A stretch of 64,000 nt of DNA from Planctomycetota bacterium (GCA_027623235.1 JAQBVJ010000001.1:1-64000), one strand, 5' to 3'; positions 38,846 to 48,675 are shown, counted from the first letter of the stretch. Translations and numbers: made by a program. Notes: a model not told the origin generated them from the sequence alone.

Positions 38846-41800
38846 TCAGTCAACGTCGAATTTGTCGACCAGTTTCCGAAACATCGGCTCATCCCGGATG
38901 GAATCGAAGTCCGGCTGAGCGTCGATGATCGACTTTCTATATTTGTTTGAGCCATCCTCGACCGCGCGTCGGCTCGACTTCTCAAGCAGCTGAACTGCGG
39001 TTAACACGTAGTCTGTTCGAAGTTCTGCCCGCTGAGCATCGGTCAGGCTGTCATCACTGGCCAGGGCGGCGACGCACAGCGCCATCTTCCGAGACTGCAC
39101 ATACAGCTCGCTGGAAACCTCGGGATAAATCTCAACAACTTCCAGCGTTGATTGCCGAGCCGCTTTGTGATCGCCGAGACCGAGGTACGCTTCTGTGAGG
39201 CTTCGCAGTGCGTTTCGCTGGTATCGCTTGAAATCGGGGTTGTCTGAATTCGCCGTCGCCGCAGCGCGAAGATGGTCGCGAGCCTCGACGAGAACTTTGC
39301 GGGCCTCCTCGTAACTCTGAAGTTTGTTGTGGGCGACACCGAGATTGCTCAGTGCCCGGCCGAGCTGACTCTGGTTTTCCGGAACCTCCGGCTGCTCGTC
39401 AAACAGCCGTTGCGCTTCCTGGCGGACGCGGGCCCAGGCTTTCGCGGCCTCGGCATACTTTTCGTCGTAGTAGTAAACGGCGGCCAGGCTGTTGAGCGTG
39501 TTGTCCCGCTCGCGGCGATACTCGGTGACCTTGCTGAAATCCGTAACGAGCCCGTCGGCCAGCTCAAAGCTGATCTGAATGTGGTGTTCGGCTTTCAGAA
39601 TGTCGCGGTTGTCCCGGTCCCGCACGAGGAGATTTCCGAGACCCAGATGTGCTTTGCACAGGTCCAGTCGGAGTTCGGCTTTTCGCGGAGACGTACCGCG
39701 AAGTTCATCCAGCAGCGAAATCGCGCGTTCGAAATCGTCTCGCGCGTCCTGCAACCGAGCCTCGGCCCTGGCAGTTTGATTCGTGTTGATGCTGCCTCGA
39801 TTGACCGAGGCTCGTGCGAGCTGCAGTCGCGTGTCATCTTCCAGCGAGAGTTTCAGCAGGTCGGCAATGACCTGGCTGAAGGCGGCATGAGCCTCGTCGC
39901 CGCGGTCGGTTCGGTAGTAAACCAGTCCGAGATTATTGAGCGACTTGCCTCGCTGAACTCGATAGCCGCGGTTGTCCGCGTCCGCCTCGACAAGCCGACT
40001 GAGCAGCGCAAGGGCGATGTCGTATTGAGCCTCGGCCTCAGAGTTCTTCTGCAGCGTTCGATAATTCTCGCCGAGCGAATCGTGAGTCCTGGCCAGCCCT
40101 CGCCGCATTTCCGGATCGTCGGCGTTCAGGCGGCACAGCTCCGTCTGAATCGTAATCGCTGTGGAGTAAGCCTCCGTTGCCGCATTAAATTCGCCAAGGT
40201 CCTTGTTGATATCTCCGAGCCGGTTCCATGCCTGTCCCATTTCAAACTGCAGATCCGGATCGTCCGGGCGGTCGACGACAAGCCGTGCGTAAAGTCGCTG
40301 CGCATTCCGCAGCAACTCCTGCCGCAGTTCGTGCTGACCGGGTTCGTCCTCCAGTGCGGCGGCTGACTTCGTGAGCATCTCGTCCACGGCACTCTTGGCG
40401 AGTTTGAAATTCCGATCGGCCTGCGAGTGGTTCTTCTCAGCGCGGTCCCGCTGTTCGCTGGCGAGGTTCGCGCTGGCCTCGGCCGCGTTTCGTTCCGAGT
40501 TGATCCAGACCGCCGCGACAGAGGACACGACCAGCAGCGACGCCACCAGTCCGATCCTGATCACCCGCGCGCGACGCAACTTCGCGGTGCGAGCTTCGCG
40601 TTCGGCCAGCCCGTTGCGAAGTTCATCACGCAGCCCGTCAAACTCGGCGCCTTCCGGTTGCAGGACCGACAGCCCCAGATCGAAGTCGCCCTTCGCGCAC
40701 GCGGCGCGAGCGTAGTCTCCGCGCGTCTCCGTCAGCCCGGCGTGAGCTCCGTCGTTGCCATCCCACAGCCGGATAGCATTTCCGAAACCGTAAACCGCTT
40801 CGGAAAACGTGTTGTAGTCTCCGGTCTGACGTGCCCGCTCTGCGGCGTCCTGAGCGTCCGATTCCAGAGCGAGGCTTTCGTCATGAGACAGGTACTCACG
40901 GATCGCCGCCTGAAATTCTTTGACTGTCGCGAATCGGTCCGTCGCGGATTTCGCCATCGCCTTCAGAGCGATTTCGAGCAGCTCACCGGATTCTTCTGTG
41001 GGCTCAATCAGGTTGCGGGCCGCGTTCAACAGACACGCCATCGGGTCTCGACCCGAGTGCGGCGGGTACCCGGTGATGATCTGAAAGAGGATCCCTCCCA
41101 GCAGGTAAATGTCGCTGTGAGGGCCGATGGCAGCGATCGGCCCCATGACCATTTCCGGGGCCATGAATCCCGGCGTGCCGCCAAGCGACGAGTTGCTCTC
41201 GTTATGCCGGTCGCGATGAAGCGCGAGCCCCCAGTCCATGACAAGCACTTCGCCGAACTCGCCCAGCATGATGTTCTCTGGTTTGAGGTCGCGATGGACG
41301 ACTCCGCGCGAATGGGCGAACGCAACCGCATCGCACGACCGAAGCAGAATCCGCAGCCGCTCCTCCATCGTCTGAGTGCGCAGGACGTCCCGCCACGGCG
41401 TGCCTCGAACCTGCTTCATGGCGTAAAAAAGCTGACCGTCCTTCGTTCGGCCGAGGTCGTAAACCGGCACGATGTTGGGATGGTCGAGCTCGCCAGTGAT
41501 GACCGCTTCTTCGAGAAACTTCCGGCTTTGAGTCGCGTCGGCTTCCTTTTCCTGAAGCATCTTGACTGCGACGGACCGGTTGATCGACGTCTGCCGCGCT
41601 TCGTAAACGACGCCGATTCCGCCGCTGCCGAGCTTCAAACCGAGCTCGTATTCCGCGTGATCCTCGCTGACGGCTCGTCGGAGTTCCTTGCCGCGCTCGA
41701 CAACCGTCCGCTCGGAAACGTGCAGTTGCTCGCCGTCCGCAGGCGATTCGTCCAACGTTGATTCGACGCCGGCGCGGGACTTGATCGTCATCTCTAAAAG

Positions 41801-42160
41801 CGAACAGCCCTCGACTCCGACAGCACCGCTTTCGTCGATCGTCCGTTCGTCAGCGATGTCCGGCCATGCGGTCTGCACGGTCGCCAGGATGTCAGCGGCG
41901 TTGTCCGTTTCCGAGATGGTCGCTTCAGCGGCCGCTGCGGCATCTGCCAGCACGGAATGAACATCAACCGTCGCGTTCAAATCGGAGTCAACCGGAAAGC
42001 TCGATTCATCGAGCGTCGTTTCAACAGATTTGCCACCAGCCCTCACAGTGGAGCCACCAGACACAGCGGCATCGTCCGAATCTCCGGCGGCCGCAACTGC
42101 GTCGTCGTCAGTCTGTGCGTCGTCGTCAGCTTCTGCGTCGTCGGTAGTCTGTGCAGTCAT
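38846..42160 (-). CDS. serine/threonine protein kinase with C-terminal TPR repeats
   Basis: A transmembrane Hanks-type kinase. From the start at 42160 (ATG 42199 is also possible) it has 1,104 residues. An acidic Asp/Ala-rich N-terminal stretch (about 1-165) precedes the kinase domain (about 170-435). This domain has the glycine loop LGSGGIGVVYEA, the VAVK lysine, catalytic HRDLKPEN, a DWG variant of the DFG motif (VMDWGLAL) and the activation segment GTPGFMAPE. After a short helical stretch comes one transmembrane segment (VIRIGLVASLLVVSSVAAVW, about 545-565). A long helical region follows with at least eight TPR-like repeats (for example ALSNLGVAHNKLQSYEEARK and DNRGYRVQRGKSLNNLGLVY). The TPRs would therefore be extracytoplasmic and may sense a ligand or partner. 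The target is unknown. DWG is common in planctomycete kinases. Confidence 0.93.
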   Translation of the reverse strand: MTAQTTDDAEADDDAQTDDDAVAAAGDSDDAAVSGGSTVRAGGKSVETTLDESSFPVDSDLNATVDVHSVLADAAAAAEATISETDNAADILATVQTAWPDIADERTIDESGAVGVEGCSLLEMTIKSRAGVESTLDESPADGEQLHVSERTVVERGKELRRAVSEDHAEYELGLKLGSGGIGVVYEARQTSINRSVAVKMLQEKEADATQSRKFLEEAVITGELDHPNIVPVYDLGRTKDGQLFYAMKQVRGTPWRDVLRTQTMEERLRILLRSCDAVAFAHSRGVVHRDLKPENIMLGEFGEVLVMDWGLALHRDRHNESNSSLGGTPGFMAPEMVMGPIAAIGPHSDIYLLGGILFQIITGYPPHSGRDPMACLLNAARNLIEPTEESGELLEIALKAMAKSATDRFATVKEFQAAIREYLSHDESLALESDAQDAAERARQTGDYNTFSEAVYGFGNAIRLWDGNDGAHAGLTETRGDYARAACAKGDFDLGLSVLQPEGAEFDGLRDELRNGLAEREARTAKLRRARVIRIGLVASLLVVSSVAAVWINSERNAAEASANLASEQRDRAEKNHSQADRNFKLAKSAVDEMLTKSAAALEDEPGQHELRQELLRNAQRLYARLVVDRPDDPDLQFEMGQAWNRLGDINKDLGEFNAATEAYSTAITIQTELCRLNADDPEMRRGLARTHDSLGENYRTLQKNSEAEAQYDIALALLSRLVEADADNRGYRVQRGKSLNNLGLVYYRTDRGDEAHAAFSQVIADLLKLSLEDDTRLQLARASVNRGSINTNQTARAEARLQDARDDFERAISLLDELRGTSPRKAELRLDLCKAHLGLGNLLVRDRDNRDILKAEHHIQISFELADGLVTDFSKVTEYRRERDNTLNSLAAVYYYDEKYAEAAKAWARVRQEAQRLFDEQPEVPENQSQLGRALSNLGVAHNKLQSYEEARKVLVEARDHLRAAATANSDNPDFKRYQRNALRSLTEAYLGLGDHKAARQSTLEVVEIYPEVSSELYVQSRKMALCVAALASDDSLTDAQRAELRTDYVLTAVQLLEKSSRRAVEDGSNKYRKSIIDAQPDFDSIRDEPMFRKLVDKFDVD

Positions 42161-42260
42161 GAATAATGGCTCTGCAGAATCTCGGACCGCTCCTGGCATC
42201 CCGGATCGCTCAGGGAAACCGCACCGTTATCGTTAGTCGTTCACGTCGTGTCTCCACTCG

Positions 42261-42284
42261 GAAGGGCGAGGCTCCTGCCGAGCC
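42261..42284. repeat. GGCTC/GAGCC intergenic palindrome
   Basis: GAAGGGCGAGGCTCCTGCCG then AGCC, with GGCTC...GAGCC arms, in the divergent gap (42161-42504) between the kinase and the DUF1592-type gene. The rest of that gap shows no convincing promoter or operator. It has the look of an interspersed planctomycete repeat, but only one copy is in the window. Confidence 0.4.
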
Positions 42285-42504
42285 ACGCGCACCGAAGCTT
42301 GCACAACCATTGTTGCCGTTTTGCGTGAACATCACACATCCAGCGCCGTCTCAAACCAGACACAAACTTGCATCTCCGACGGCAGAACGTCCAACGAAAA
42401 ATCCCTCACCGTGGTAAGACGATTCCCATCCGTCCGCCAGTTGTCGATAGTATGCCCATCTGTATGCACCTGTGAAATGGCTCGCGATTCTGAGGTCACA
42501 CCTG

Positions 42505-43485
42505 ATGAAAACCTGTGCTCCGGATCTTTCTGGCACTTCTGTTTACGGCACCCGGCGATGGCTTGGCCCTGTTGTCGTGCTGGCGGTCGTGCTTGCCACG
42601 AGAATCGTCGTCGCTCAGCCGGCGAGTTCGACTGATGCCATCGCCGACGCCGAGCCCACGATGGCGGCTGACGACGACGGCTTCCGCAGGATCGCTCAGC
42701 CATTCTTCAAAAAGTTCTGCATGGGTTGCCACGGCCCGGATCTGCAGGAAGGCGAATTCCGCGTTGACGAGAGCCTCCCCAACGACTTTCTGGATCTTAC
42801 GACGAAGGGCCACTGGGGTGAGGTCGTCAACGTTCTTAACAGTCACGAGATGCCGCCGGAGGGCGAAAAGCAGCCAACCTCGCGCGAGGTCTCGCGCGTC
42901 GTCGACTGGATCACCGAGCAGATGGTGCGGGCGGAGCTCGTTCGCCGCGACACGACGATTGTGCTGCGTCGGCTTAACCGGGTTGAGTATCACAACACGA
43001 TTCGCGATCTCGTCGGGGTCGACTTCGACACTGCCGGCTTCCCGCAGGATCCGCAGTCAGGCGGCTTCGACAACAACGGCCGCTCACTGACGATTTCGCC
43101 GCTTCACCTGGAGCTGTACTACAAAGCTGCCCGGCAGATCTTCGATCAGGCATTCGTTGAGGGTCCGCAGCCACCGGCAATCAAGTGGCGTTTTGAAATC
43201 GAAGTCGGCGACGGCGACTCCAGCCGCGTCGAGTACGACGGCCAGCGATTGATCGTGCATGGAGCGAAGAATCCCGTCGAAAACGGATTCAAGGTCATTC
43301 ACCACAACAGCTGGGACAAGAACCCCAGCATGCGCGACTTCGCCCTCAAACACGGGGGCGAGTACATCATCCGCGTCCGAGCCGCCGGTCGCGTGCCGAC
43401 CCGCAAACAGGTCGTCGAATCGGCGAAAGGGTTCCTCGAACATCGCATGAAGGAGCAGATGCAGAAGAACCCGAAAGGCGAGTAG
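42505..43485 (+). CDS. DUF1592-type c-cytochrome protein, N-terminal part, ended by an in-frame TAG
   Basis: This is the first 326 codons of a protein that should run to 45597. The start at 42505 has GAGGT eight bases upstream; the ATG at 42472 is less well placed. A signal or anchor (LGPVVVLAVVLATRIVVA, about residues 20-37) precedes a planctomycete cytochrome c (PSCyt1) domain with the heme motif CMGCH at residues 72-76. A DUF1587 domain follows (RLNRVEYHNTIRDLVGVDFD, about 155-225). The stop TAG (43483-43485) lies inside a continuous helical segment: translation across it reads NPKGE-stop-WLREQLVNDLKHFET, in the same frame as the second part. Alone it would be a truncated monoheme cytochrome. 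Either the gene is a recent pseudogene, or this is a sequencing error or an unusual readthrough. Confidence 0.85.
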   Translation: MKTCAPDLSGTSVYGTRRWLGPVVVLAVVLATRIVVAQPASSTDAIADAEPTMAADDDGFRRIAQPFFKKFCMGCHGPDLQEGEFRVDESLPNDFLDLTTKGHWGEVVNVLNSHEMPPEGEKQPTSREVSRVVDWITEQMVRAELVRRDTTIVLRRLNRVEYHNTIRDLVGVDFDTAGFPQDPQSGGFDNNGRSLTISPLHLELYYKAARQIFDQAFVEGPQPPAIKWRFEIEVGDGDSSRVEYDGQRLIVHGAKNPVENGFKVIHHNSWDKNPSMRDFALKHGGEYIIRVRAAGRVPTRKQVVESAKGFLEHRMKEQMQKNPKGE

Positions 43486-45597
43486 TGGCTGCGCGAGCAA
43501 CTGGTCAACGACCTGAAACATTTCGAAACAGACCGGATGTACGAGTACGGACCGCCTCGTCTGAAACTCTCGACCAACCTGAATGGCCAGCCGCGAGTCG
43601 TCGCCGAATACGACGTTCCGAATGCAGTTCGTCAGCCCGGCATCTTCGAGTCGCGCGCGACGATGTCGACCATCCCGCGAGCTGGAATCTCGATCGAGTA
43701 CGGCTACAGCGTCCCGAAAGAACTTGAAAACTTCTGGATGCAGGGCCACGACGATTTCGCCCGGCCGGAACTGCTGATCGACTGGGTCGAGCTCGAAGGC
43801 CCGGTCTATTCCACATGGCCGCCGCTGAGTCATCAGCTCGTCCTGTTCGAGTCGCCCACTCGGAACAGCGGCGAACGGGACTACGCGCGAGCCGTCCTCG
43901 CCCGATTCATGAAGCGAGCCTACCGTCGCCCGGTCAGCGATGCGGAAATCGACATCAAGCTCGCCCTGTACGACCTCGTGCGAAAGGACGCTCCGTCCTT
44001 TGTTGAGGCGATCAAAACGCCGCTCAGCGCGGTGCTCGTCTCGCCGCATTTCCTGTACCTGGCCGAACCGGAGAGCGACGCGACCCTGGCCGCGCTGCCA
44101 ACTCCGAAACAGGTTCCTGGTGAGGCGGCGCTCTCTCGACTGGTTGCGGTCTCGCCGAGATTTCAGCAGAGCCGCGACTCAGAAGGCACCGCCGCCGACT
44201 CGCCAGACGAGACGCCAGCGCGTCTGTCCGACTCGTTCCGCCGATACCGCGATTCGTCCGGTCGTCAATTTTCTGGCCGGCTGATCTCGCTCACCGGAGC
44301 CACCGTGCGAATGGAAGTTTCCGGAGGAAAACTTGTCGGTATTCCTCTCGCAAAATTCTCGTCGACCGACCGAGCCTACATCCGCGCCCTCGCGGCCAAA
44401 GCGGAACCAGCGGCTCCGAAGCCAGCGACAACGGAACCGCCGACACTGAAACCCACCACTCCGAAACCGGCAGTGCCCACGACGCCGGGGCGTCCAGCCT
44501 CGCCCGGCACGGCACCGTCAATCGCTGGCACGCGTTCGGCAAGCGGAAGCCCGCGCCGGCTGACAAGCTACGAACTCGCGTCGCGGCTGTCGTACTTTCT
44601 GTGGAGCACGATGCCGGACGAGGAGCTCTTCAACCTGGCAGAGCAGGACCGGCTGACCGATCCGGCGACTCTCGCCGCTCAGGTCGACCGGATGTTGAGC
44701 GACCCGAAGTCCGACGAGTTCGTCAGGAACTTCGCCGGCCAGTGGCTGGGCCTCCGCGAGGTCGGATCCAACCCGCCCGCTGCGGACCTCTACCCGCGCT
44801 ACGACCGCCACCTGGAAGAGTCGATCGTTAAAGAGTCGGAAGAATTCTTCAAAGAGATTCTCCACAGCAGACTGAGCCTCAGTCTCTTCGTCCGCTCAGA
44901 CTTCGTGGTCGTCAACGAACGCCTCGCCCGTTTCTATGGCATCCCGAATGTGCGTGGCGACGAGTTCCGCAAAGTCAAAGTTCCGAGCGGCGTCCATCGT
45001 GGCGGCATCGTCACGCAGGCCTCGATCCTGACGATCACCTCCAACGGCACCCGCACCTCGCCTGTTAAACGCGGTACGTGGGTCATGAAAAATGTACTCG
45101 GCATCGACCCCGGCCTCCCCGTCGCCAACGCCGGCGACATCGCTCCGAAAGTTCCAGGCCTCGACAAAGCGACTGTCCGGCAGCGACTCGAAATCCACCG
45201 CTCGCTGCCGCAGTGTGCCCGCTGTCACAACAAAATCGATCCGCTGGGCTTCGGCCTGGAAAATTTCAACGCCGCCGGCGAGTGGCGCGACAAAGAGGGA
45301 TTCGGCTACAAAGGCCGCATCTCTCCCAACGATCCGGACATCGACGCTTCGTCGAAAATGCTTGACGGCACGGAGTTCACCGGAGTCGACGGCCTTCAGG
45401 AAGTGCTCCTCAAACAGGAAGACCTGTTCCTGAACTGCCTGGCCGGCAAGCTCTACACCTACGCGCTGGGCCGTGAGCTGGGTATTGCCGACCAGCCACA
45501 CGTCAATGCTGCAGTCAATCATGTCCGGCGGCAAAACAAGAACCTGCCGGCCCTCATTCAGTTCATCGTTACCTCAGACCCGTTCCTCACTCGATAG
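43486..45597 (+). CDS. DUF1592-type protein, C-terminal part (DUF1595, SHD1-like, DUF1592, DUF1588, DUF1585)
   Basis: Continues the preceding gene in the same frame after the TAG; the first internal ATG is at 43537 and lacks a clear SD. Domains in order: a beta-rich segment, DUF1595 (AVLARFMKRAYRRPVSDAEI to SAVLVSPHFLYL), an insertion, DUF1592 (SYELASRLSYFLWSTMPDEE to RLARFYGIP), DUF1588 with a second heme motif CARCH (QCARCHNKIDPLGFGLENF), and DUF1585 (KLYTYALGRELG). The insertion at about 44241-44400 resembles an SHD1 domain (YRDSSGRQFSGRLISLTG, then VGIPLAKFSSTDRAYI), followed by a Pro/Thr/Ala-rich linker to about 44565. Such proteins are exported and thought to be redox enzymes or electron carriers, paired with a DUF1552 protein as here. 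Exact chemistry is unknown. Confidence 0.85.
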   Translation, partial: WLREQLVNDLKHFETDRMYEYGPPRLKLSTNLNGQPRVVAEYDVPNAVRQPGIFESRATMSTIPRAGISIEYGYSVPKELENFWMQGHDDFARPELLIDWVELEGPVYSTWPPLSHQLVLFESPTRNSGERDYARAVLARFMKRAYRRPVSDAEIDIKLALYDLVRKDAPSFVEAIKTPLSAVLVSPHFLYLAEPESDATLAALPTPKQVPGEAALSRLVAVSPRFQQSRDSEGTAADSPDETPARLSDSFRRYRDSSGRQFSGRLISLTGATVRMEVSGGKLVGIPLAKFSSTDRAYIRALAAKAEPAAPKPATTEPPTLKPTTPKPAVPTTPGRPASPGTAPSIAGTRSASGSPRRLTSYELASRLSYFLWSTMPDEELFNLAEQDRLTDPATLAAQVDRMLSDPKSDEFVRNFAGQWLGLREVGSNPPAADLYPRYDRHLEESIVKESEEFFKEILHSRLSLSLFVRSDFVVVNERLARFYGIPNVRGDEFRKVKVPSGVHRGGIVTQASILTITSNGTRTSPVKRGTWVMKNVLGIDPGLPVANAGDIAPKVPGLDKATVRQRLEIHRSLPQCARCHNKIDPLGFGLENFNAAGEWRDKEGFGYKGRISPNDPDIDASSKMLDGTEFTGVDGLQEVLLKQEDLFLNCLAGKLYTYALGRELGIADQPHVNAAVNHVRRQNKNLPALIQFIVTSDPFLTR

Positions 45598-45636
45598 CCT
45601 GCTGAGTGACACTATTCTCAACAGAGAGATCTTCTC

Positions 45637-46983
45637 ATGTCATTTTTCTCCCTGACAAAACGAATTCCGCGCCGCCACGTCCTCCGCGGAACCGGAATCG
45701 CGCTGAGCCTTCCGCTTCTCGACGCAATGCTTCCCCGCGCGTCCGCTGCGCCGTCCGTCTACAAACCCTGGGAGAAATCGTTTGGAGTCCATCCGCGGAT
45801 GATCTCCTGCTACGTCCCGAATGGCGTCAACATCCTCGAATGGATGCCGCAAAATGACGGGGCGAATTACACACTGTCGCCGACGCTGGAGACACTCAAA
45901 GAACACCGGGCTGACTTTTCAGTGATCAGTGGCCTGGGCCATCCGAATTCCAAAGGCGGGCACAGCGGAGCCGACACCTGGCTCACCGGAGCCGATCTGA
46001 CGGCCGTCCCTGGCAGTGATTATGCCAACACCGTTTCCGCCGATCAGATCGCGGCGACGCTGCACGGACAGCAGACTCGGTTTTCCTCGCTGCAGATTGC
46101 CGACGCGTCGGGTACCGGATCGGCCGGCCACTCGCACACGCTTTCGTTTGACCGCAGCGGGACACCGATGCCTGCAGAAAATTCTCCGCGGCGACTGTTC
46201 GATCGACTCTTCGTTCCTGATAACGCATCCGATCGAGCCGCCAGACTCAAACAGTTTGCGGTGAAGAAATCGATTCTCGACAGCGTTCTTGCTGAGGCGC
46301 AGTCGTTACAGCGAAAGCTTGGTAAGACCGATCAGAAGAAGCTCGATGAGTACCTCGGGTCGGTTCGCGAGACCGAGCAGCGAGTCCAGCGACTGGAATC
46401 CTGGGTTGACGTGCCTAAACCGGAGATTGACGAGCGAGGCCTGCAGCTCAACAGCCAGCCAAACAACGCTCACGACCGTCCGATGTGGATCGACGTGATG
46501 CTGGAGGTCTCCTACCTCGCGTTTCTGACGGACACAACGCGGATCGTGAGCTTCGAATGGTCACGCGAAGCCGGTGGCTACGGCGGCGGAGGCGAGAATC
46601 ACCACGAGCTTTCCCACCACGGCGGCGACGCCGGCATGCTGCAACGCCTCGCCACAATTGACCGCTTCCACCTGGAACGTCTCGGCCGATTCATGCAGTT
46701 CCTGAAGTCGACCAGCGAGGGCGAAGGCTCGATGCTCGATCACACGATGATCATGTTCGGATCAGGCATGAATTCCGGCAAAGGCGGAGAGCACTCACCA
46801 AAGAATCTGCCTCTGCTGGTTGCGGGTGGAAAGTCCTTCGGCCTGAAACACGGCCAGCACCTGGCCTTTGACAACGACAGTCATCCTCCGCTTTCCAACG
46901 TCCTGCTGACGCTGATTCAGAAAATGGGTGTCGAGGCGGACCGGTTTAATGATTCAACGGGTACTTTGAATGGCCTTGCCTGA
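45637..46983 (+). CDS. DUF1552 domain protein, Tat-exported
   Basis: A 448-residue exported protein of the DUF1552 family, almost always encoded next to a DUF1592-type cytochrome in Planctomycetota, as here with a 39-base gap. The N-terminus (KRIPRRHVLRGTGIALSLPL, residues 8-27) is a twin-arginine signal with RR followed by a hydrophobic stretch and an A-x-A-like site (PRASA). The body has the family's recurring blocks: SGLGHPNSKGGHSGADTWLT near residue 100, DRSGTPMPAENSPR near 175, and EWSREAGGYGG with a following HHELSHHGGD near 310, rich in His and Gly as in a metal site. The fold resembles the alkaline-phosphatase/sulfatase superfamily in some annotations, but activity is unproven. Tat export fits folding in the cytoplasm with a bound metal. 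Confidence 0.9.
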   Translation: MSFFSLTKRIPRRHVLRGTGIALSLPLLDAMLPRASAAPSVYKPWEKSFGVHPRMISCYVPNGVNILEWMPQNDGANYTLSPTLETLKEHRADFSVISGLGHPNSKGGHSGADTWLTGADLTAVPGSDYANTVSADQIAATLHGQQTRFSSLQIADASGTGSAGHSHTLSFDRSGTPMPAENSPRRLFDRLFVPDNASDRAARLKQFAVKKSILDSVLAEAQSLQRKLGKTDQKKLDEYLGSVRETEQRVQRLESWVDVPKPEIDERGLQLNSQPNNAHDRPMWIDVMLEVSYLAFLTDTTRIVSFEWSREAGGYGGGGENHHELSHHGGDAGMLQRLATIDRFHLERLGRFMQFLKSTSEGEGSMLDHTMIMFGSGMNSGKGGEHSPKNLPLLVAGGKSFGLKHGQHLAFDNDSHPPLSNVLLTLIQKMGVEADRFNDSTGTLNGLA

Positions 46984-47009
46984 GTGAAAGTGAGCGTCCG
47001 GGCCTGCCT

Positions 47010-48272
47010 CTACGGAGCTTTATTATCAATCCGGTAAAGATGTGTCCTCGTCCGAATGAGAAGTGAATCTTCGACGACAGCGGGCGAGGCCATGCACCCA
47101 CCATCAAGTTTATTATCAGCCAGCAGTCGATACTCTTTCGGATCCGCCGCGATGACTCTTGTGTGGCCGTCGTCCTCATCGAAAAAGTAGATTCGTCCAT
47201 TTGAGTAAATCGGGGATGCACTGTGTCGTCCCTCCATCCGCTCCGTCCAGACTGGCTCGCCAGTTTCGATGTCGAGGCACGAGGCGACTCCCTTGTCGTT
47301 GACCATGAAAATGTGATCTCCGACAACGAGCTGTGAAGGCCGGGTTGGGGTCGATTTTGCGCACGTCCATTTGACGTGAGTTTTCGTGACGTCTCCCGTC
47401 CCGTCCGGCCGGACAGCCAGCAGTCTCGTGCCGCCTTCCAGATTGATGTAAACGTGGCCGTGGCTGTAGATCGGCCGCGCGGCTGCGTTGTATCCGCCGT
47501 GGTAAACGGTCCAGAGTTCCTCACCGTTCAGCGGGTTGTACGAAATTGTCGCAACGGCAGCCGGGCTCACCATCTGGAGCCGCCCATCGTGCTCAAAAAT
47601 GGTGGGAGTGCAGTAGGCCTTTTTAGCGTCTCCGTTATCTGTTCCGTAATTTATCGAACGATCGGTCTTCCATTCGGTCTTACCGGTTTCCTTGTTGAGA
47701 GCGATGACGTATTGGTGGTCGGCTCCGTCGAAGTTGATAATAAGCAGATTCCGAAAAATGATCGGTGAAGAGCCTGGGCCGCGGAGATGATCGCACGGCA
47801 GATCCTGCCTCGACCAGACGGTCTTGCCGGTCTCGGTATCAAGGCAGGCTGTCCCGGCGCTTCCGTAATGCACCCAGACGCGGTTTCCCTCGACGACTGG
47901 TGTGGGGCTGGCGTAGCTGTTGTACCCGATGCAGAACATCGGATTGGCGATCTCAAAAACCGTCACGTCGTGCACGGTCTTTCCCGATTCTGCATCGAGG
48001 CAGACGGCGTACAGCTTTTTGCCATCGGGAGTGGCGTTGGTGACCCAGATTTGATTTCCCCACGCGACGGGTGAGGACCACGCCTTTCCTGTAATCGCCG
48101 TCTTCCAGGTGACGTGTTCCTTCTCGCTCCAGGCAAGCGGGATATCCTTTGACGGGGAGTGACCATCGGCTGTCGGTCCTCGGAATTCATTCCAGTATTC
48201 GGCTCCAGAGACAGCATGCGTGAGGCAAAGCAGAATGAAACCGAGGCAGAGCCAGTGTCGCAGAGAGTGCAT
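47010..48272 (-). CDS. exported PQQ-like beta-propeller protein
   Basis: The 420 residues start with a Sec signal peptide (RHWLCLGFILLCLTHAVSG, cleaved near SGA-EY). Repeats of the PQQ/quinoprotein type follow, each with a W-motif and a GK/GE-type turn (LYAVCLDAESGKTVHD; ACLDTETGKTVWSRQ; YVIALNKETGKTEWK; SCLDIETGEPVWTE). At least six or seven blades fit an eight-bladed propeller. No MxaJ-like PQQ ligands can be assigned, so cofactor binding is not certain; most planctomycete members have no known enzyme role. Tandem WNEFRGPTADGHSP near residue 27 is a common opening of this family. It is convergent with the DUF1552 gene and divergent from the tetraheme cytochrome gene. Confidence 0.85.
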   Translation of the reverse strand: MHSLRHWLCLGFILLCLTHAVSGAEYWNEFRGPTADGHSPSKDIPLAWSEKEHVTWKTAITGKAWSSPVAWGNQIWVTNATPDGKKLYAVCLDAESGKTVHDVTVFEIANPMFCIGYNSYASPTPVVEGNRVWVHYGSAGTACLDTETGKTVWSRQDLPCDHLRGPGSSPIIFRNLLIINFDGADHQYVIALNKETGKTEWKTDRSINYGTDNGDAKKAYCTPTIFEHDGRLQMVSPAAVATISYNPLNGEELWTVYHGGYNAAARPIYSHGHVYINLEGGTRLLAVRPDGTGDVTKTHVKWTCAKSTPTRPSQLVVGDHIFMVNDKGVASCLDIETGEPVWTERMEGRHSASPIYSNGRIYFFDEDDGHTRVIAADPKEYRLLADNKLDGGCMASPAVVEDSLLIRTRTHLYRIDNKAP

Positions 48273-48675
48273 TGTGAATTCCTTGATCCGCCCAGGTTAG
48301 ACAGCCACTGATTTGGAAACGACTGACAGATGCTCGGCGGATTATTGGCAGAACGGCGGACCATATCCAGAAGGCCGCCTAACTCGGTTGGCAAAAATCA
48401 ACATTCGGGAAACAGGATCGGCATGGTCACTGTCGATCTCTGCCCGGGATTCAGCGAAGGCGATGACCAACTGATGTAGTCAGTCCTCGTCGATAAGAGT
48501 AAACAGTCCGACTTTGAGTCGGCTGCGGCCAGCCGGGATCCGGGTGGATGGTGTCTGGATTGCGTCTCACTGGGGACGGGAGTTCCCTTCTGGACGCGTA
48601 ATTTTCAGGGATGGATCATCGTACGTTTCAGGACTTTTCGCTGTGGATGACTCAATACAACGTTGGACGCGAATC
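48273..48675. other. divergent intergenic region
   Basis: About 400 bases between the beta-propeller gene and the tetraheme cytochrome gene, so both promoters should be here. A small hairpin with CCGAC/GTCGG arms lies at about 48509-48523. No clear promoter boxes, repeats or RNA gene are seen. Confidence 0.4.

Noticed and set aside
42505-45597. Programmed readthrough or selenocysteine/pyrrolysine-like recoding at the TAG
   Set aside because: No recoding hairpin or conserved context is seen, and the family has an ordinary helix at this position. A mutation or sequencing error is simpler.
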